In this document: positions 15,231 to 23,551 of the stretch, piece by piece
Position numbering within the stretch: position 1 is the first letter of the stretch
How the letters are laid out: the number at the start of each line of letters is the position of its first letter
Source: a virus
Length of the DNA stretch: 38,381 bases
Virus record (IMG/VR): IMGVR_UViG_3300006917_000015
Span: 1-38,381 of that record
Direction: 5' to 3' (one strand)
Made by a program: the position numbers and the translations under genes
The notes under the pieces: generated by a model
What the model was told of the DNA's origin: nothing
Seen by the model: only the letters and a program-made list of their open reading frames with translations
Database searches by the model: none

Positions 15231-15931
15231 ATATACACCTGCATAACGGTCAATATGATAGACGGAATCGCTGGGTGGGGAGCCGCCGCCGCAAAGTGCT
15301 GCAACTGCACGCTAAGATCGTCAACGGAAAAATATAACTGAAAATAGTCGCCGTTGGATAGCGGCAAGAAAAAGTTTGCAGCCGAGAAAATCTCGGCGTT
15401 GTTGCCCTGAATCTGAATCAACGACCCAGAATTGGCGACCGCCGTGCCGTTGATGGCGGGCCAAATGTAAAACTTGCCGCTACCGCCTGAAGTCTTGTCC
15501 ACCTGAATGGAAAACTGGATGTTGTAGATGGCGGGCCGCGAGACCTTGATCTTGCTGCTGTCAGCCGGATCACGGTAAATGCCGTACGCCGTGTCGGCGT
15601 TGTTGTACGTGATGGCTTTGGCCGTGTTGATCGTTGTAGCCGCTTGAGTCTGCGTTGAAAAGAACGACCCGAAACTTACGGGCGTAAATTCCAATCGCGG
15701 AGGACGCAATTCCAATGCGTCAATGCGCGACTCAGCGACGGCTAACTGGGAATCTGTGGCTGAGTTGCTATATGGCGTCAGCTCCAAATCCGCAATAGAG
15801 ACCTGCGTAGTACCGCCGCCCGTGAGCTGGAACTGGTTGTTGAAGAACCGGAACCACTCACGGGAGATCAGCCCCGTGCTCTCTTCAAAGAGCGGGACGC
15901 GCGGCGCGGGGATTTTAGTGATGTTAGGCAC
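15227..15931 (-). CDS. Putative tail needle with C-terminal C1q/TNF-like knob
   Basis: 234 aa. The N-terminal part (FEESTGLISREWFRFFNNQFQL) is common in proteins next to gp10. A short helical stretch (SQLAVAESRIDALELR, about 60-76) could trimerise. The C-terminal 140 residues have a jelly-roll pattern (RPAIYNIQFSIQVDK, KFYIWPAINGTAVA, DYFQLYFSVDD) reminiscent of the C1q/TNF-like knob on the Sf6 tail needle. Its position right after gp10 is that of P22 gp26, the needle that plugs the tail. The coiled coil is much shorter than in gp26, so a decoration or fibre role remains possible. Confidence 0.5.
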   Translation of the reverse strand: MPNITKIPAPRVPLFEESTGLISREWFRFFNNQFQLTGGGTTQVSIADLELTPYSNSATDSQLAVAESRIDALELRPPRLEFTPVSFGSFFSTQTQAATTINTAKAITYNNADTAYGIYRDPADSSKIKVSRPAIYNIQFSIQVDKTSGGSGKFYIWPAINGTAVANSGSLIQIQGNNAEIFSAANFFLPLSNGDYFQLYFSVDDLSVQLQHFAAAAPHPAIPSIILTVMQVYI

Positions 15932-17441
15932 TGGTGCCCGCCAAGCGCAGCTCGGCGCCCATGATCGCTGTCACCATCGGATCCGCTGCCGTCAGCTCGT
16001 ACACGCGGTCGCGCGACTTGAGCGTAGCGCCAAGACGGCGCCAGATGACGCGCGTCTGCGTCGCGCCGATGGGGCCAAGCGACTCCCATCGCTCGTGGCT
16101 CCATGTGTGGCCGCCGTCGTCCGACCAGCGCAACATGACCTGCGGATGCTCCACGCTGTTAGGCGGCTGACCTTCGATCTGGATGCGCCCGAGGTTCTCT
16201 TGGAGCACCAGACCGTTCTGCTGCTGCGCGAGGTTGCCCATGTCGTCGTACAGCCCGCCCACGCCCGTCTGGCAGTCCAACTGCAACTGGTGGTGGATCG
16301 TACGCGTCAAATTATTGGCGCCTGTCGGCAGCGCGCGCCAACGTCGTAGCCAGCGCTGCTCCTGCAAGTCGTCGCGGAAGTAGCGCAGGTCAAAGTTATA
16401 GAGACGGCCGTCTTGGTAGTCGCCCACCAGCGGTTTGCCTTGGAAGCGAGCCTGGCAGTTGGAGCGATGGCGGCGGAACTTGCCTTTGGAAAAGCCCGCA
16501 CGTTCGTGCCATGCGCCTGTTGCTGCGTCGTACACCCAAGTGGTGTCGGCGCTTGGGAAGATCAGCACGTAGAACGCATGACCGTCCTGCTGGTACGTAT
16601 AACCGATGGCGTCGGTCATGTTGTCGTACTGCTGGATGTCAAACTCAATCGCGTGCGTTGAGACGCGCACACCTTGGTAGCCCTGCGCGCGGTAGACGAT
16701 GCCTTGGCCGCGAGCGTCGGCGCCGAGCCAGAACACGCTGTTGTCGAGTTTGGCTACTGAGTACGGTGCGATACAGCCGATTTCGTTGTACGCGCCTTGG
16801 ATGCGCGTCAGCGGGAAGTCAGGATCGCCCGAGTTGTACCAGACCTCAACCGAGTTGGTGCCAAAGAGCCACGCCTCACGGTGGTCGATCATCACGGCCA
16901 CAAGGCCGTCAGGCGAGCCTTCCGCGCTTGCAAAGTCTAGCGGGTCGATGGAGAGGCCATCTAGCAGCGCCGTAATCCACACGCGTTGGCTGTTCGGCTC
17001 GTTGAAGACGAAGTAGCCATCCAAGTAACCCACCGTCACCGCGCCGGGGAAGTCCGGGTCGGTGATCTGCTGGAAGACGCCTGTGTTGAAATTGTAGATG
17101 TAGCTCTCAGGATTGCAGGCAACGAAGAGCTGCTGGCCGTTATCGGCCATTGACACGGGGCCGCTGTTGGCGATGTCGCCGAGCTTGGTCGCGTTCAGGT
17201 CGTTGTCGAGCTTGTAGAACTCGCTGCCCGAAGCGACGTACACGTCGGTGCTGTGCGCCCAAAGGCCACGGATGGGGCCGCTACCGACGGTGATGAGCTG
17301 CCGCAGACCGGGGCAGCGTTGCAGGTAGGCGGGCTCCTTGCCACCCTCGGGAATGACCTCCGGGTACAAGTTGACCATCCGATTGTCGGCCGCGTTTACG
17401 CTGCGAACAACGTAAGACGACCCGAGAATCGGCGACTTCAT
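15924..17441 (-). CDS. Packaged DNA stabilisation protein, P22 gp10-like tail hub
   Basis: 505 aa, matching gp10 of P22 (472 aa) in size and order. It begins MKSPILGSSYVVRSVNAADN and contains repeated beta-propeller-like blades (GYLDGYFVFNEPNSQRVWIT, REAWLFGTNSVEVWYNSG, NSVFWLGADARGQGIVYRA). It would form the hexameric nozzle below the gp4 adaptor that keeps packaged DNA in the head. The start overlaps the gp4-like stop by one base (TAATG). The C-terminus overlaps the next gene by 8 bases. Confidence 0.88.
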   Translation of the reverse strand: MKSPILGSSYVVRSVNAADNRMVNLYPEVIPEGGKEPAYLQRCPGLRQLITVGSGPIRGLWAHSTDVYVASGSEFYKLDNDLNATKLGDIANSGPVSMADNGQQLFVACNPESYIYNFNTGVFQQITDPDFPGAVTVGYLDGYFVFNEPNSQRVWITALLDGLSIDPLDFASAEGSPDGLVAVMIDHREAWLFGTNSVEVWYNSGDPDFPLTRIQGAYNEIGCIAPYSVAKLDNSVFWLGADARGQGIVYRAQGYQGVRVSTHAIEFDIQQYDNMTDAIGYTYQQDGHAFYVLIFPSADTTWVYDAATGAWHERAGFSKGKFRRHRSNCQARFQGKPLVGDYQDGRLYNFDLRYFRDDLQEQRWLRRWRALPTGANNLTRTIHHQLQLDCQTGVGGLYDDMGNLAQQQNGLVLQENLGRIQIEGQPPNSVEHPQVMLRWSDDGGHTWSHERWESLGPIGATQTRVIWRRLGATLKSRDRVYELTAADPMVTAIMGAELRLAGTSA

Positions 17442-18238
17442 TAGTAGTTACCGGCGTAGATGTTGTACCGATTGCGACGGGCAATCACGCTGTACGGCAT
17501 CGCCATCACATCGCGCGGGTTGTTGATGCGCTTGAGATTACGCTTGCTGTACATCGCCACGCGGCGCACATCGGCCGCAGGTTCCACGCCAAACTCTGGC
17601 GCCAACTCCAGCGCCAAGTTGTAACGGAACGCCCGCAGGTAGCCGGGCGGCATCAGGATTTCCGTCTCTAACGTCGCCGGATCTAACAGCCGTTGCACCG
17701 AGATGAAGTGGAACTCCAACGTGCGGCTTGGCACCGGATATACCGACATGGAAATGTCGGGGAACGTGTTGTTGACAAACATCACTTGCGGGTAGGTGCT
17801 AGTGACCGTTTTGACCGCAATGTTGTTGTACTGCAACTGGTTGATGAACTTAATGCCGTACGACACGTTCGTTGACGGGTCGCGGAAGAAAGTGGAGTCG
17901 TCAAGCAGGATCGGGCGCTGCTGCGCGGGGACGGGATTGCCGTCCTCTAGCGACAAGTAGTCGTCGTCCTGCGTGATGATCGGCACTTCGCTTTGGGTGC
18001 CGATGACGTAAACAAAATCGCCCGTGGGGCCAAGGGTGCGGATGCGCTCGCCGGCAGGCCAAAAATAGGTTTGGTCTTGGGTGCAGAACACGGCGAGACG
18101 CTCTGTGTTCCAGCTATCCACCATCTGATCGAACGCCGATAAGGCGTCCTGCGCCATCGAAGCCGAAGGCGTTTCGCCTTCAGCCAGGATACCGAGCAGA
18201 CGCAAAGCCCCGTTAATCTGATCGCCTGCGGTTGCCAT
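17441..18238 (-). CDS. Tail accessory/head-completion adaptor, P22 gp4-like
   Basis: 265 aa. The opening (MATAGDQINGALRLLGILAE followed by GETPSASMAQDALSAFDQM) is characteristic of gp4 family adaptors that bind below the portal ring. The rest alternates helices and strands with a conserved-looking LMPPGYLRAFRYNLALELAPE segment. P22 gp4 is 166 aa, and longer versions like this are usual in other P22-like phages. AGGA lies in the tail of the upstream gene, and its TAA is three bases before this ATG. Confidence 0.85.
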   Translation of the reverse strand: MATAGDQINGALRLLGILAEGETPSASMAQDALSAFDQMVDSWNTERLAVFCTQDQTYFWPAGERIRTLGPTGDFVYVIGTQSEVPIITQDDDYLSLEDGNPVPAQQRPILLDDSTFFRDPSTNVSYGIKFINQLQYNNIAVKTVTSTYPQVMFVNNTFPDISMSVYPVPSRTLEFHFISVQRLLDPATLETEILMPPGYLRAFRYNLALELAPEFGVEPAADVRRVAMYSKRNLKRINNPRDVMAMPYSVIARRNRYNIYAGNY

Positions 18239-18241
18239 GGC

Positions 18242-18436
18242 TTATTGTTTCCTCTTACGCCGTACCCTTAACTCGTTACCGGCCTCAACAGGTTCCGGCG
18301 ATGCAGGTTCTTCGTCCTGCACCGCCGGTTCCGTGGGGTCAAACTCTTCCCAGCCGTTCTCGTAATCCGTAACCACTTCTAAATCAGAAATGGCCACCTT
18401 TGTGCCGTGAACCGGATGGCGAAGATAGTAGTGCAT
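18242..18436 (-). CDS. Small acidic/basic protein of the head gene cluster
   Basis: 64 aa beginning MHYYLRHPVHGTKVAISDLEV. It has an acidic, Pro-rich middle (EEFDPTEPAVQDEEPASPEP) and a basic end (RVRRKRKQ). No family is recognised by me. The ATG at 18436 follows the upstream TAA by one base. A longer frame reaching 18550 is a shadow of the preceding gene. Position among head genes suggests a minor virion or assembly protein. Confidence 0.6.
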   Translation of the reverse strand: MHYYLRHPVHGTKVAISDLEVVTDYENGWEEFDPTEPAVQDEEPASPEPVEAGNELRVRRKRKQ

Positions 18437-18437
18437 G

Positions 18438-18716
18438 TTACGGAAGCATCCCGTAGGTCTGCATCGCGGCTTCCAACTCCGACACGCGATCTTGAAGGTT
18501 CTTGATAACCGACAGCACCGTGTTGCCTTCGTTCTTCGTAACGAAGCCAAACGGGGTCGTCTGCGTCAAGTCTTGGATTGCGAAATCAGCCGGGCTCGGC
18601 GCCGTAAAAGTAATGTCAGTCAGTGCGGCCGTGTTGGCAGCCACCTCAGGAACGAAGCGAGCTCCGTCCAAAAGCTGGTCTGCGTACGCCACACCAATCG
18701 GCTTGGTATTAGGCAT
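18438..18716 (-). CDS. Small head-cluster protein with C-terminal coiled coil
   Basis: 92 aa. The N-terminus is MPNTKPIGVAYADQLLDG, with a beta-rich middle and a short coiled coil (VLSVIKNLQDRVSELEAAMQ). The function is not recognised. It is downstream of the putative decoration protein and separated from it by the strong hairpin at 18738-18765. GAGG nine bases before the ATG supports the start. It could be a head-fibre or trimeric virion component. Confidence 0.6.
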   Translation of the reverse strand: MPNTKPIGVAYADQLLDGARFVPEVAANTAALTDITFTAPSPADFAIQDLTQTTPFGFVTKNEGNTVLSVIKNLQDRVSELEAAMQTYGMLP

Positions 18717-18737
18717 GAAACTAGTCCTCTAGGCAGT

Positions 18738-18765
18738 GCCCCCTACGGCCGAAACCGTAGGGGGC
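18738..18765 (-). other. Strong 11-bp hairpin between head genes
   Basis: GCCCCCTACGG pairs perfectly with CCGTAGGGGGC around a 6-nt loop, in the 58-base gap after the putative decoration gene. Neither side is followed by a T-run, so it is not a classical terminator. Located just downstream of coat and the putative decoration gene, it could protect the 3' end of a highly expressed mRNA or partly limit expression of downstream tail genes. Confidence 0.6.
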
Positions 18766-18773
18766 GTTTGCTA

Positions 18774-19175
18774 TTACGAGATGCGGTAGACAGTCCACGC
18801 ACCGTCGCCGGTCTTACGGCAACGGAAGTGGCCTGACGTAGCAGCCGCAACCGCGCCCGCGCCAACCAGCGTCCAACCCGTGCCGACAGCAACCGTGATC
18901 GCATCCGATCCCGACGCATCAATGTTGATGACGAAGAAATCAAATGCCGCATCGACTTTCGCCGTGGACGAGTAAGCGGCTTCCCACAAAGCAACGGTCG
19001 GGAGGACAAGGTTGCCCGCCGTACCGTTGAACGTAAAGAGACCGCCAGCCAACTGAGCCGGGGTAGCCGTCGCGCCGGCAGTCAGCGCCGTGGGGGCGCC
19101 CTGCGCGAACATGATCGGCTCGCCGACATTGCCAGCGCCAACCTGATAACCACTAGTACCGTTAGGAAGTGCCAT
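18774..19175 (-). CDS. Putative capsid decoration protein
   Basis: 133 aa, opening MALPNGTSGYQVGAGNVGEP and rich in Ala, Gly and Thr, with small beta strands (GLFTFNGTAGNLVLP, FDFFVINIDAS, AITVAVGTGWTLVG). It resembles lambda gpD-type and other small head decoration proteins in size and composition. It follows the coat gene after 31 bases, where decoration proteins are often found. CGGAG nine bases before the ATG gives good initiation. The call is by context and composition. Confidence 0.5.
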   Translation of the reverse strand: MALPNGTSGYQVGAGNVGEPIMFAQGAPTALTAGATATPAQLAGGLFTFNGTAGNLVLPTVALWEAAYSSTAKVDAAFDFFVINIDASGSDAITVAVGTGWTLVGAGAVAAATSGHFRCRKTGDGAWTVYRIS

Positions 19176-19206
19176 TTTTAGTTACTCCGTGAAATAAGAT
19201 TAAACA

Positions 19207-20418
19207 TTAGCCCCAGATGCGGCAAGCCATCTGCGGACGGATCACCGAGTAGCCATACAGCACGTCGATACGGCAAGGCATACGGTCGTTGTTGATGTCG
19301 TACTGACGGACAACGCGCATGGAGATACCGTTGTGAACCTGACGCGACGCCATGTCAACGCCCTGCGGGAGCAGGAGGTCAGCCGTGGCAAACGTGATCG
19401 CATCCTTGTGGTACACGAGGTTCTGGGCGTACTGACCAGAAGCGGCACCCAAGTAGGTCACGACATCGCTCGCGGCCGGCAGCTTGCTGACCGTGGCGAG
19501 AGCGTGCGTCGGGCCGTACACGGCAGGCGCGAACTCGACATCCACGAACTCGGTCGAAGCCGAGGTCACGGTGTTCTGCACGACGAACTGCTGCAACGAA
19601 CCAGTGGACTCGCGGGTCTGCGGGTTGACCGCGTACACGCCAGCAATGGTGAACACGTCGCCAGGGACGAGCGTCAAGCCGTCGGTCACGTTGTCGAGCG
19701 TCAGCTTGTTCGCACCGTTGGTCAGCGTCGTCTTCACAATCGGGGTGTCCGAACGTGAGGCCGAGCCGTTGGTGTGCTGCTTGATCGACTGCGACATGTT
19801 GATCTCTTCGTAGCCCAACACGCCAACACCCATCAAGCCGTTCTTGAACTGACGGCTGATCGTGTCGGTCGGGTTGAAGAGACCCTTCATGCCTTCCACG
19901 AGCGCAGCGTTAGCGGCCGGGTTGACGGTCGCGTAGCGCGGCGACATGACAGCGGCGGCTTCGTTGAGCTTCTGCTGCGCCTGCAACAGAACCAACGAGG
20001 TGCCCGGCGTGGTGCCCGGCGAACCAACCGACTGATAGACGCTCTTGAAGCTGTTGGCAACGTCGGCGTCGATGCTGGAGGCGAGCTGGCTGATACGCGG
20101 CTTGAGCACGCGCTCAGCGAAGTCGTCCAACTGGAGGGCCATTTCGGCGCTGGTGAAGTTGATGCCGATGTGCTTCTGCGAGGCGACCGTGAGCGTGGTG
20201 AACTGCTCGTTGTCGTCCTGCACCTGCAAAGCGGCGCCGTCGGTCACAAGGGCACGATCCGGCAGACGGATGCGGAGGGTCGAACCGATCTTGGCACCTT
20301 CAACAGCGAAGCTGTCGTCGTACTGACGGTTGACGTTGCGGGTGATCACGAGGTTGTTCTCCAGGATTTCCAGAGCTTTCCGCGTGATCATGTCAATAGT
20401 AAGAAGTGTATTAGCCAC
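19207..20418 (-). CDS. Major capsid (coat) protein, P22 gp5-like
   Basis: 403 aa, close to P22 coat (430 aa). It begins MANTLLTIDMITRKALEILE, with the N-arm and early strands seen in the P22 coat family (IGSTLRIRLPDRALVTDG, FTTLTVASQKHIGINFTSA). The HK97-fold helix region is LDDFAERVLKPRISQLASS. The middle (TKLTNG-like TLTNGANKLTLDNVTDG onward) fits the inserted domain. It starts with GTG at 20418, but TTTGGAG eight bases upstream is one of the strongest ribosome-binding sites in the genome. It is driven with scaffold by the promoter at 21259-21286. Confidence 0.92.
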   Translation of the reverse strand: MANTLLTIDMITRKALEILENNLVITRNVNRQYDDSFAVEGAKIGSTLRIRLPDRALVTDGAALQVQDDNEQFTTLTVASQKHIGINFTSAEMALQLDDFAERVLKPRISQLASSIDADVANSFKSVYQSVGSPGTTPGTSLVLLQAQQKLNEAAAVMSPRYATVNPAANAALVEGMKGLFNPTDTISRQFKNGLMGVGVLGYEEINMSQSIKQHTNGSASRSDTPIVKTTLTNGANKLTLDNVTDGLTLVPGDVFTIAGVYAVNPQTRESTGSLQQFVVQNTVTSASTEFVDVEFAPAVYGPTHALATVSKLPAASDVVTYLGAASGQYAQNLVYHKDAITFATADLLLPQGVDMASRQVHNGISMRVVRQYDINNDRMPCRIDVLYGYSVIRPQMACRIWG

Positions 20419-20436
20419 AATATATCTCCAAAGAAG

Positions 20437-21213
20437 TTAGCGGTGACGCGCTTCCCACTGCTTAATCTGTCTCAGGCGCTCGGCTTCGATCCACTCCGAC
20501 GTGCTCATTTCCTTGATGGAGCGTGGGTCGGTCGTGTCTCTTACCGGCGCGCCGACGGTTTTGGCCGTCACAGGCTTAATCGGCGGAGGCGCACTAGTTG
20601 TCTTTTTGACCGGCGGATTGTCAGCCAACTTGACTTCAATCTTACCGATCTCCTTGGCTTGCAGGTAGGGGCTCAAGCGGGCAATACGTTCAGCTTCTTT
20701 AGGGTTGGATCCGAGGTAGTAAGCCAACTCGGGGCCAACGTCCGAAGCCTGAATCGTCTCAGCCATCACGTTCGTAATCCGTAGCGCCGGGTTGTACGCG
20801 ACTTGTTCAAAGTCATCGTACTTCTCACGCGCCACTTCTTCCTTCTCGTGATACGCCTCTAGGAGCTCTAACTGCTGCCGTTCGGCCTCTCGACGGGCTA
20901 GGAGTTCTGCCGCCTTACGCTCAGCCAAAGCCTCTGCGTACGCTTCAGGATCCTCGTCCTTCGGGGGCAACGGCGCAGACTCGTCGGCCTTAGCGGCCTG
21001 CGGAGCCTTCACAGCTTGCTCACGTTCCCACTTGCGACGTTCCCGTGCAAGTCGTTTGCCGACCATCGCGTCCAGTTCCTCTTGGGTGAACGTCTTGGCT
21101 GGCTTTTCTTCCGGCTGCTGTGCCTCTTGGGCAACAACTTCGGGTTCCGGTGCGGCCGTCGCTTCCGGTTCCGGCGCGGGTACTTGTTCCGCTACAACTT
21201 CATTCTCAGACAT
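20437..21213 (-). CDS. Capsid scaffolding protein
   Basis: 258 aa and highly charged. An acidic, Pro/Glu-rich N-terminus (EQVPAPEPEATAAPEPEVV) leads to a long helical centre (AEALAERKAAELLARREAER) and a basic C-terminus (EAERLRQIKQWEARHR) that would bind coat protein. This layout and the place directly before the coat gene define a P22 gp8-type scaffold. AAGGAT five bases before the ATG at 21213. It is released during maturation, and no protease gene is adjacent. Confidence 0.85.
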   Translation of the reverse strand: MSENEVVAEQVPAPEPEATAAPEPEVVAQEAQQPEEKPAKTFTQEELDAMVGKRLARERRKWEREQAVKAPQAAKADESAPLPPKDEDPEAYAEALAERKAAELLARREAERQQLELLEAYHEKEEVAREKYDDFEQVAYNPALRITNVMAETIQASDVGPELAYYLGSNPKEAERIARLSPYLQAKEIGKIEVKLADNPPVKKTTSAPPPIKPVTAKTVGAPVRDTTDPRSIKEMSTSEWIEAERLRQIKQWEARHR

Positions 21214-21232
21214 GTTTGATCCTTACGAATCC

Positions 21233-21249
21233 CTGGTGAACCGCACCAG
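21233..21249 (-). other. Hairpin in the scaffold mRNA leader
   Basis: CTGGTG / CACCAG, a 6-bp perfect stem with a 5-nt loop, lies between the predicted start of transcription (downstream of 21259) and the scaffold ribosome-binding site. A leader stem of this sort can stabilise an mRNA. Confidence 0.4.
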
Positions 21250-21258
21250 TACGGTTAA

Positions 21259-21286
21259 ATTTTACGCTGTTGCGCAAAAGAGTCAA
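21259..21286 (-). promoter_or_regulatory. Late sigma70-type promoter for scaffold and coat
   Basis: Minus strand TTGACT (21286-21281), a 16-bp spacer and TAAAAT (21264-21259). The -35 overlaps the stop codon of the tailspike gene, and the -10 lies in the 69-bp gap before scaffold. It would give extra transcription of the two most abundant assembly proteins. Confidence 0.6.
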
Positions 21287-22515
21287 GTTGCTGGGCTAAC
21301 ATTTGACACATACGCTACAGCCCAATCTGTTCCGACAACATGGCTACTACCCGTCGTAAGTCTTGCCCACCCTAAAACTGCCATATTGTTTGCGTCTAAC
21401 GACGGCAGCAAATTCCAAACAAAATCGCCTCGTGTGTACGCTCCAGAAACAGGTATTGACAATGCGTATTGTTCTTTTCGCCCAAAAGTGTTGTTGCATA
21501 CGGCGACTGACGCCGACATTAAGTTACTAGTGTTTGTTAACGCCGGGGTAATTGAAAGAATATTATTTTCAACTGCGCCATTAAATTCAGTTGCACCTCT
21601 AAAAATAGCTTGATCTTGCCAATCTAAAAACGTATTGCCGACAACTCTAAAGCCGGTCGTGTTTAATAGCACCAGTGCCTGCACGGCAGTTCCAGGCGTG
21701 CCAAAAATTAACGTGCGGCCACCAAAAAAGTAGCATCCTTGAACAACGAGCCCGACAACGGAGTTTGCGTCAACGCCGTCACAATATATGGCGGCGCCTT
21801 TAATGTTTTCAAAGTAGCACCCATCAAAAACTACGCCACTAATTGTTTTTGTAGTGACTGGTGCTAAATAGCAACCGGCGCCGTTTGTGTCTGTAATACC
21901 CTCAAAATCACAAGCGGTAAATTTGATGCCGGCAGTGTTTCCGGTAATTTTTATGCCCGTTGCGCCGCGAAACTCAACGCGGTCAAAATGGTTATTGTTA
22001 CACTCAACGCCGTAATTGAACAATTCGGTGGTGATACTGAACGCGGAAACATTTTTCCAGTTGTTTCCCCAAGCGTTGTCGCCTACTACCCCCCGGTAAA
22101 GGTTGTAGAAGTACAAGTTTGAAAAACTGGATTTATTTACCCATGTCAGAGTCAGGCCGCGAGCAAGGTTATTATCAGACCAGATAGAAATGTTTTCCAT
22201 CCGAAGGTCTTGAATTCTTGCGCCGGTCGTGCCCGTAAAATCTATAACTGTTTCATCAGTCGTAAAACCGCTTCCATAGATAATTGAATCAAACTTGCTT
22301 TCGCCTACTATGTTGATGCTTTTGTCAACAGTTAGCGTACTAGTAACAACGTACGCACCTTTTGGCAAATACATTGTTTGACCGCGCGTCATTGCGGCAA
22401 TACAGGCAACAAACGCTGCGGTATCGTCAGTAACGCCGTCTCCTGTTGCGCCATAGTCTCGCACATTAAAGACTGCGCCTTTAATCATCGAAAAAGTGGC
22501 TTTTGTAAGCGACAT
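21283..22515 (-). CDS. Tailspike, right-handed beta-helix (pectate-lyase-3 type)
   Basis: 410 aa. The signature FNVRDYGATGDGVTDDTAAF (about 16-35) begins a right-handed parallel beta-helix, with repeated rungs (IKITGNTAGIKFTACDFEGI, VVFDGCYFENIKGAAIYCDG, LVVQGCYFFGG). It probably binds or cleaves a surface polysaccharide, but no catalytic residues can be assigned by eye. No head-binding domain precedes the helix, so it must attach through another protein. The gene looks AT-richer than its neighbours and lacks a clear Shine-Dalgarno sequence (AAAATAAA before ATG). Both fit recent acquisition. Confidence 0.8.
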   Translation of the reverse strand: MSLTKATFSMIKGAVFNVRDYGATGDGVTDDTAAFVACIAAMTRGQTMYLPKGAYVVTSTLTVDKSINIVGESKFDSIIYGSGFTTDETVIDFTGTTGARIQDLRMENISIWSDNNLARGLTLTWVNKSSFSNLYFYNLYRGVVGDNAWGNNWKNVSAFSITTELFNYGVECNNNHFDRVEFRGATGIKITGNTAGIKFTACDFEGITDTNGAGCYLAPVTTKTISGVVFDGCYFENIKGAAIYCDGVDANSVVGLVVQGCYFFGGRTLIFGTPGTAVQALVLLNTTGFRVVGNTFLDWQDQAIFRGATEFNGAVENNILSITPALTNTSNLMSASVAVCNNTFGRKEQYALSIPVSGAYTRGDFVWNLLPSLDANNMAVLGWARLTTGSSHVVGTDWAVAYVSNVSPAT

Positions 22516-22523
22516 TTTATTTT

Positions 22524-23540
22524 CTACACAAAATAGGAGGCTGAAAAATACAGTTGTGCGTTTGTTCTGCTACTTTGGTCTACCGATCTGGAAGTCCACA
22601 ACGCGGTAGTAGCGTTTAACGAAACATAAATTACGCCATCATTGTAGTCGTTTCCGCTAACACTGCTAAACGCCACAAACCCCCGCGCAGTTTGATTTGC
22701 GTTTGATGTAAAAGGCAACCCACCAAAAGTAAAGTTAGATGCGCTTACAGATGCGTCTGTTGTGTAATCTACGTACCACTCAACAAAAACAGATCGGCCT
22801 ATACGAGTGTACAGTCCGCTAGAAGTGTTAACTGTAGTGGTGCCAGACGCGCTTGTCATCGTAGGCGTCCAAGTACCCTCTTCGTACCAGTTGAGCAGCT
22901 CGCTCGTCATTCCCGCCGCGTGGGTGTTAGCGGAGAAGTCGATGCCTTTGGCGGCGGTGCCGACGACGAGGTTGCCGTTACCGACGGTAAGATCGCCACC
23001 ATTTGACAGCGTTAGCTTTGCAGCGCCCCAGGTAATAGTTGAATCTGCCGCGCCCGTTCCTGCCGTATACCAAGCATGATCGCCCGACGCATGCTCGTAC
23101 TGCGTTGCATAGCCAGAAACAGTGCGCTTATACGCACCATCGTAGTATGTATTAGCGAAAATACGGAAGTTATCGCCGCTGCTTCCGGTCAGAGCGCCGC
23201 CGCCAGTTGAGCCTGCTGAGGCAAACTGCAATACAGGGCCGAAAGCACTTGACCATGCGCTAGGGGCTACGCCTAACCCTGCGTTTCCTGCGCTGTTAAC
23301 TTCAAATTTTTTCGTACTGTTTGTGCTAACCGCAACAGTGTTTGCAGCCGGAAGATATACGCCGTTTGCAGGGATGGTAGAGCCTGTTACTGCAACACTA
23401 GCCGCCGAAACTGCACGTCCAGCAGTTACGTCAGCAGCAGACACTTTTACAGTGCTGCCACTTTGCACAATGGGTAGCACTTCAGTTCCGGCAAGCGGAG
23501 TAGTCGCGCCAGTAAGCTGGGAAATCTTCTTGTCAGCCAT
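22524..23540 (-). CDS. Tail fibre-like protein
   Basis: 338 aa. The N-terminus (MADKKISQLTGATTPLAGTE then VLPIVQSGSTVKVSAADV) is the common attachment module of phage appendage proteins. It continues into Ser/Thr/Gly-rich beta repeats (NSTKKFEVNSAGNAGLGVAP, LSNGGDLTVGNGNLVVGT) and a C-terminal domain (WYEEGTWTPTMTSASGTTTV, GRSVFVEWYVDYTTDAS) seen at the ends of many fibres. AAGGAG seven bases before the ATG at 23540 is strong. It may be the adaptor on which the following tailspike sits. Confidence 0.75.
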   Translation of the reverse strand: MADKKISQLTGATTPLAGTEVLPIVQSGSTVKVSAADVTAGRAVSAASVAVTGSTIPANGVYLPAANTVAVSTNSTKKFEVNSAGNAGLGVAPSAWSSAFGPVLQFASAGSTGGGALTGSSGDNFRIFANTYYDGAYKRTVSGYATQYEHASGDHAWYTAGTGAADSTITWGAAKLTLSNGGDLTVGNGNLVVGTAAKGIDFSANTHAAGMTSELLNWYEEGTWTPTMTSASGTTTVNTSSGLYTRIGRSVFVEWYVDYTTDASVSASNFTFGGLPFTSNANQTARGFVAFSSVSGNDYNDGVIYVSLNATTALWTSRSVDQSSRTNAQLYFSASYFV

Positions 23541-23551
23541 TTCAAATCTCC

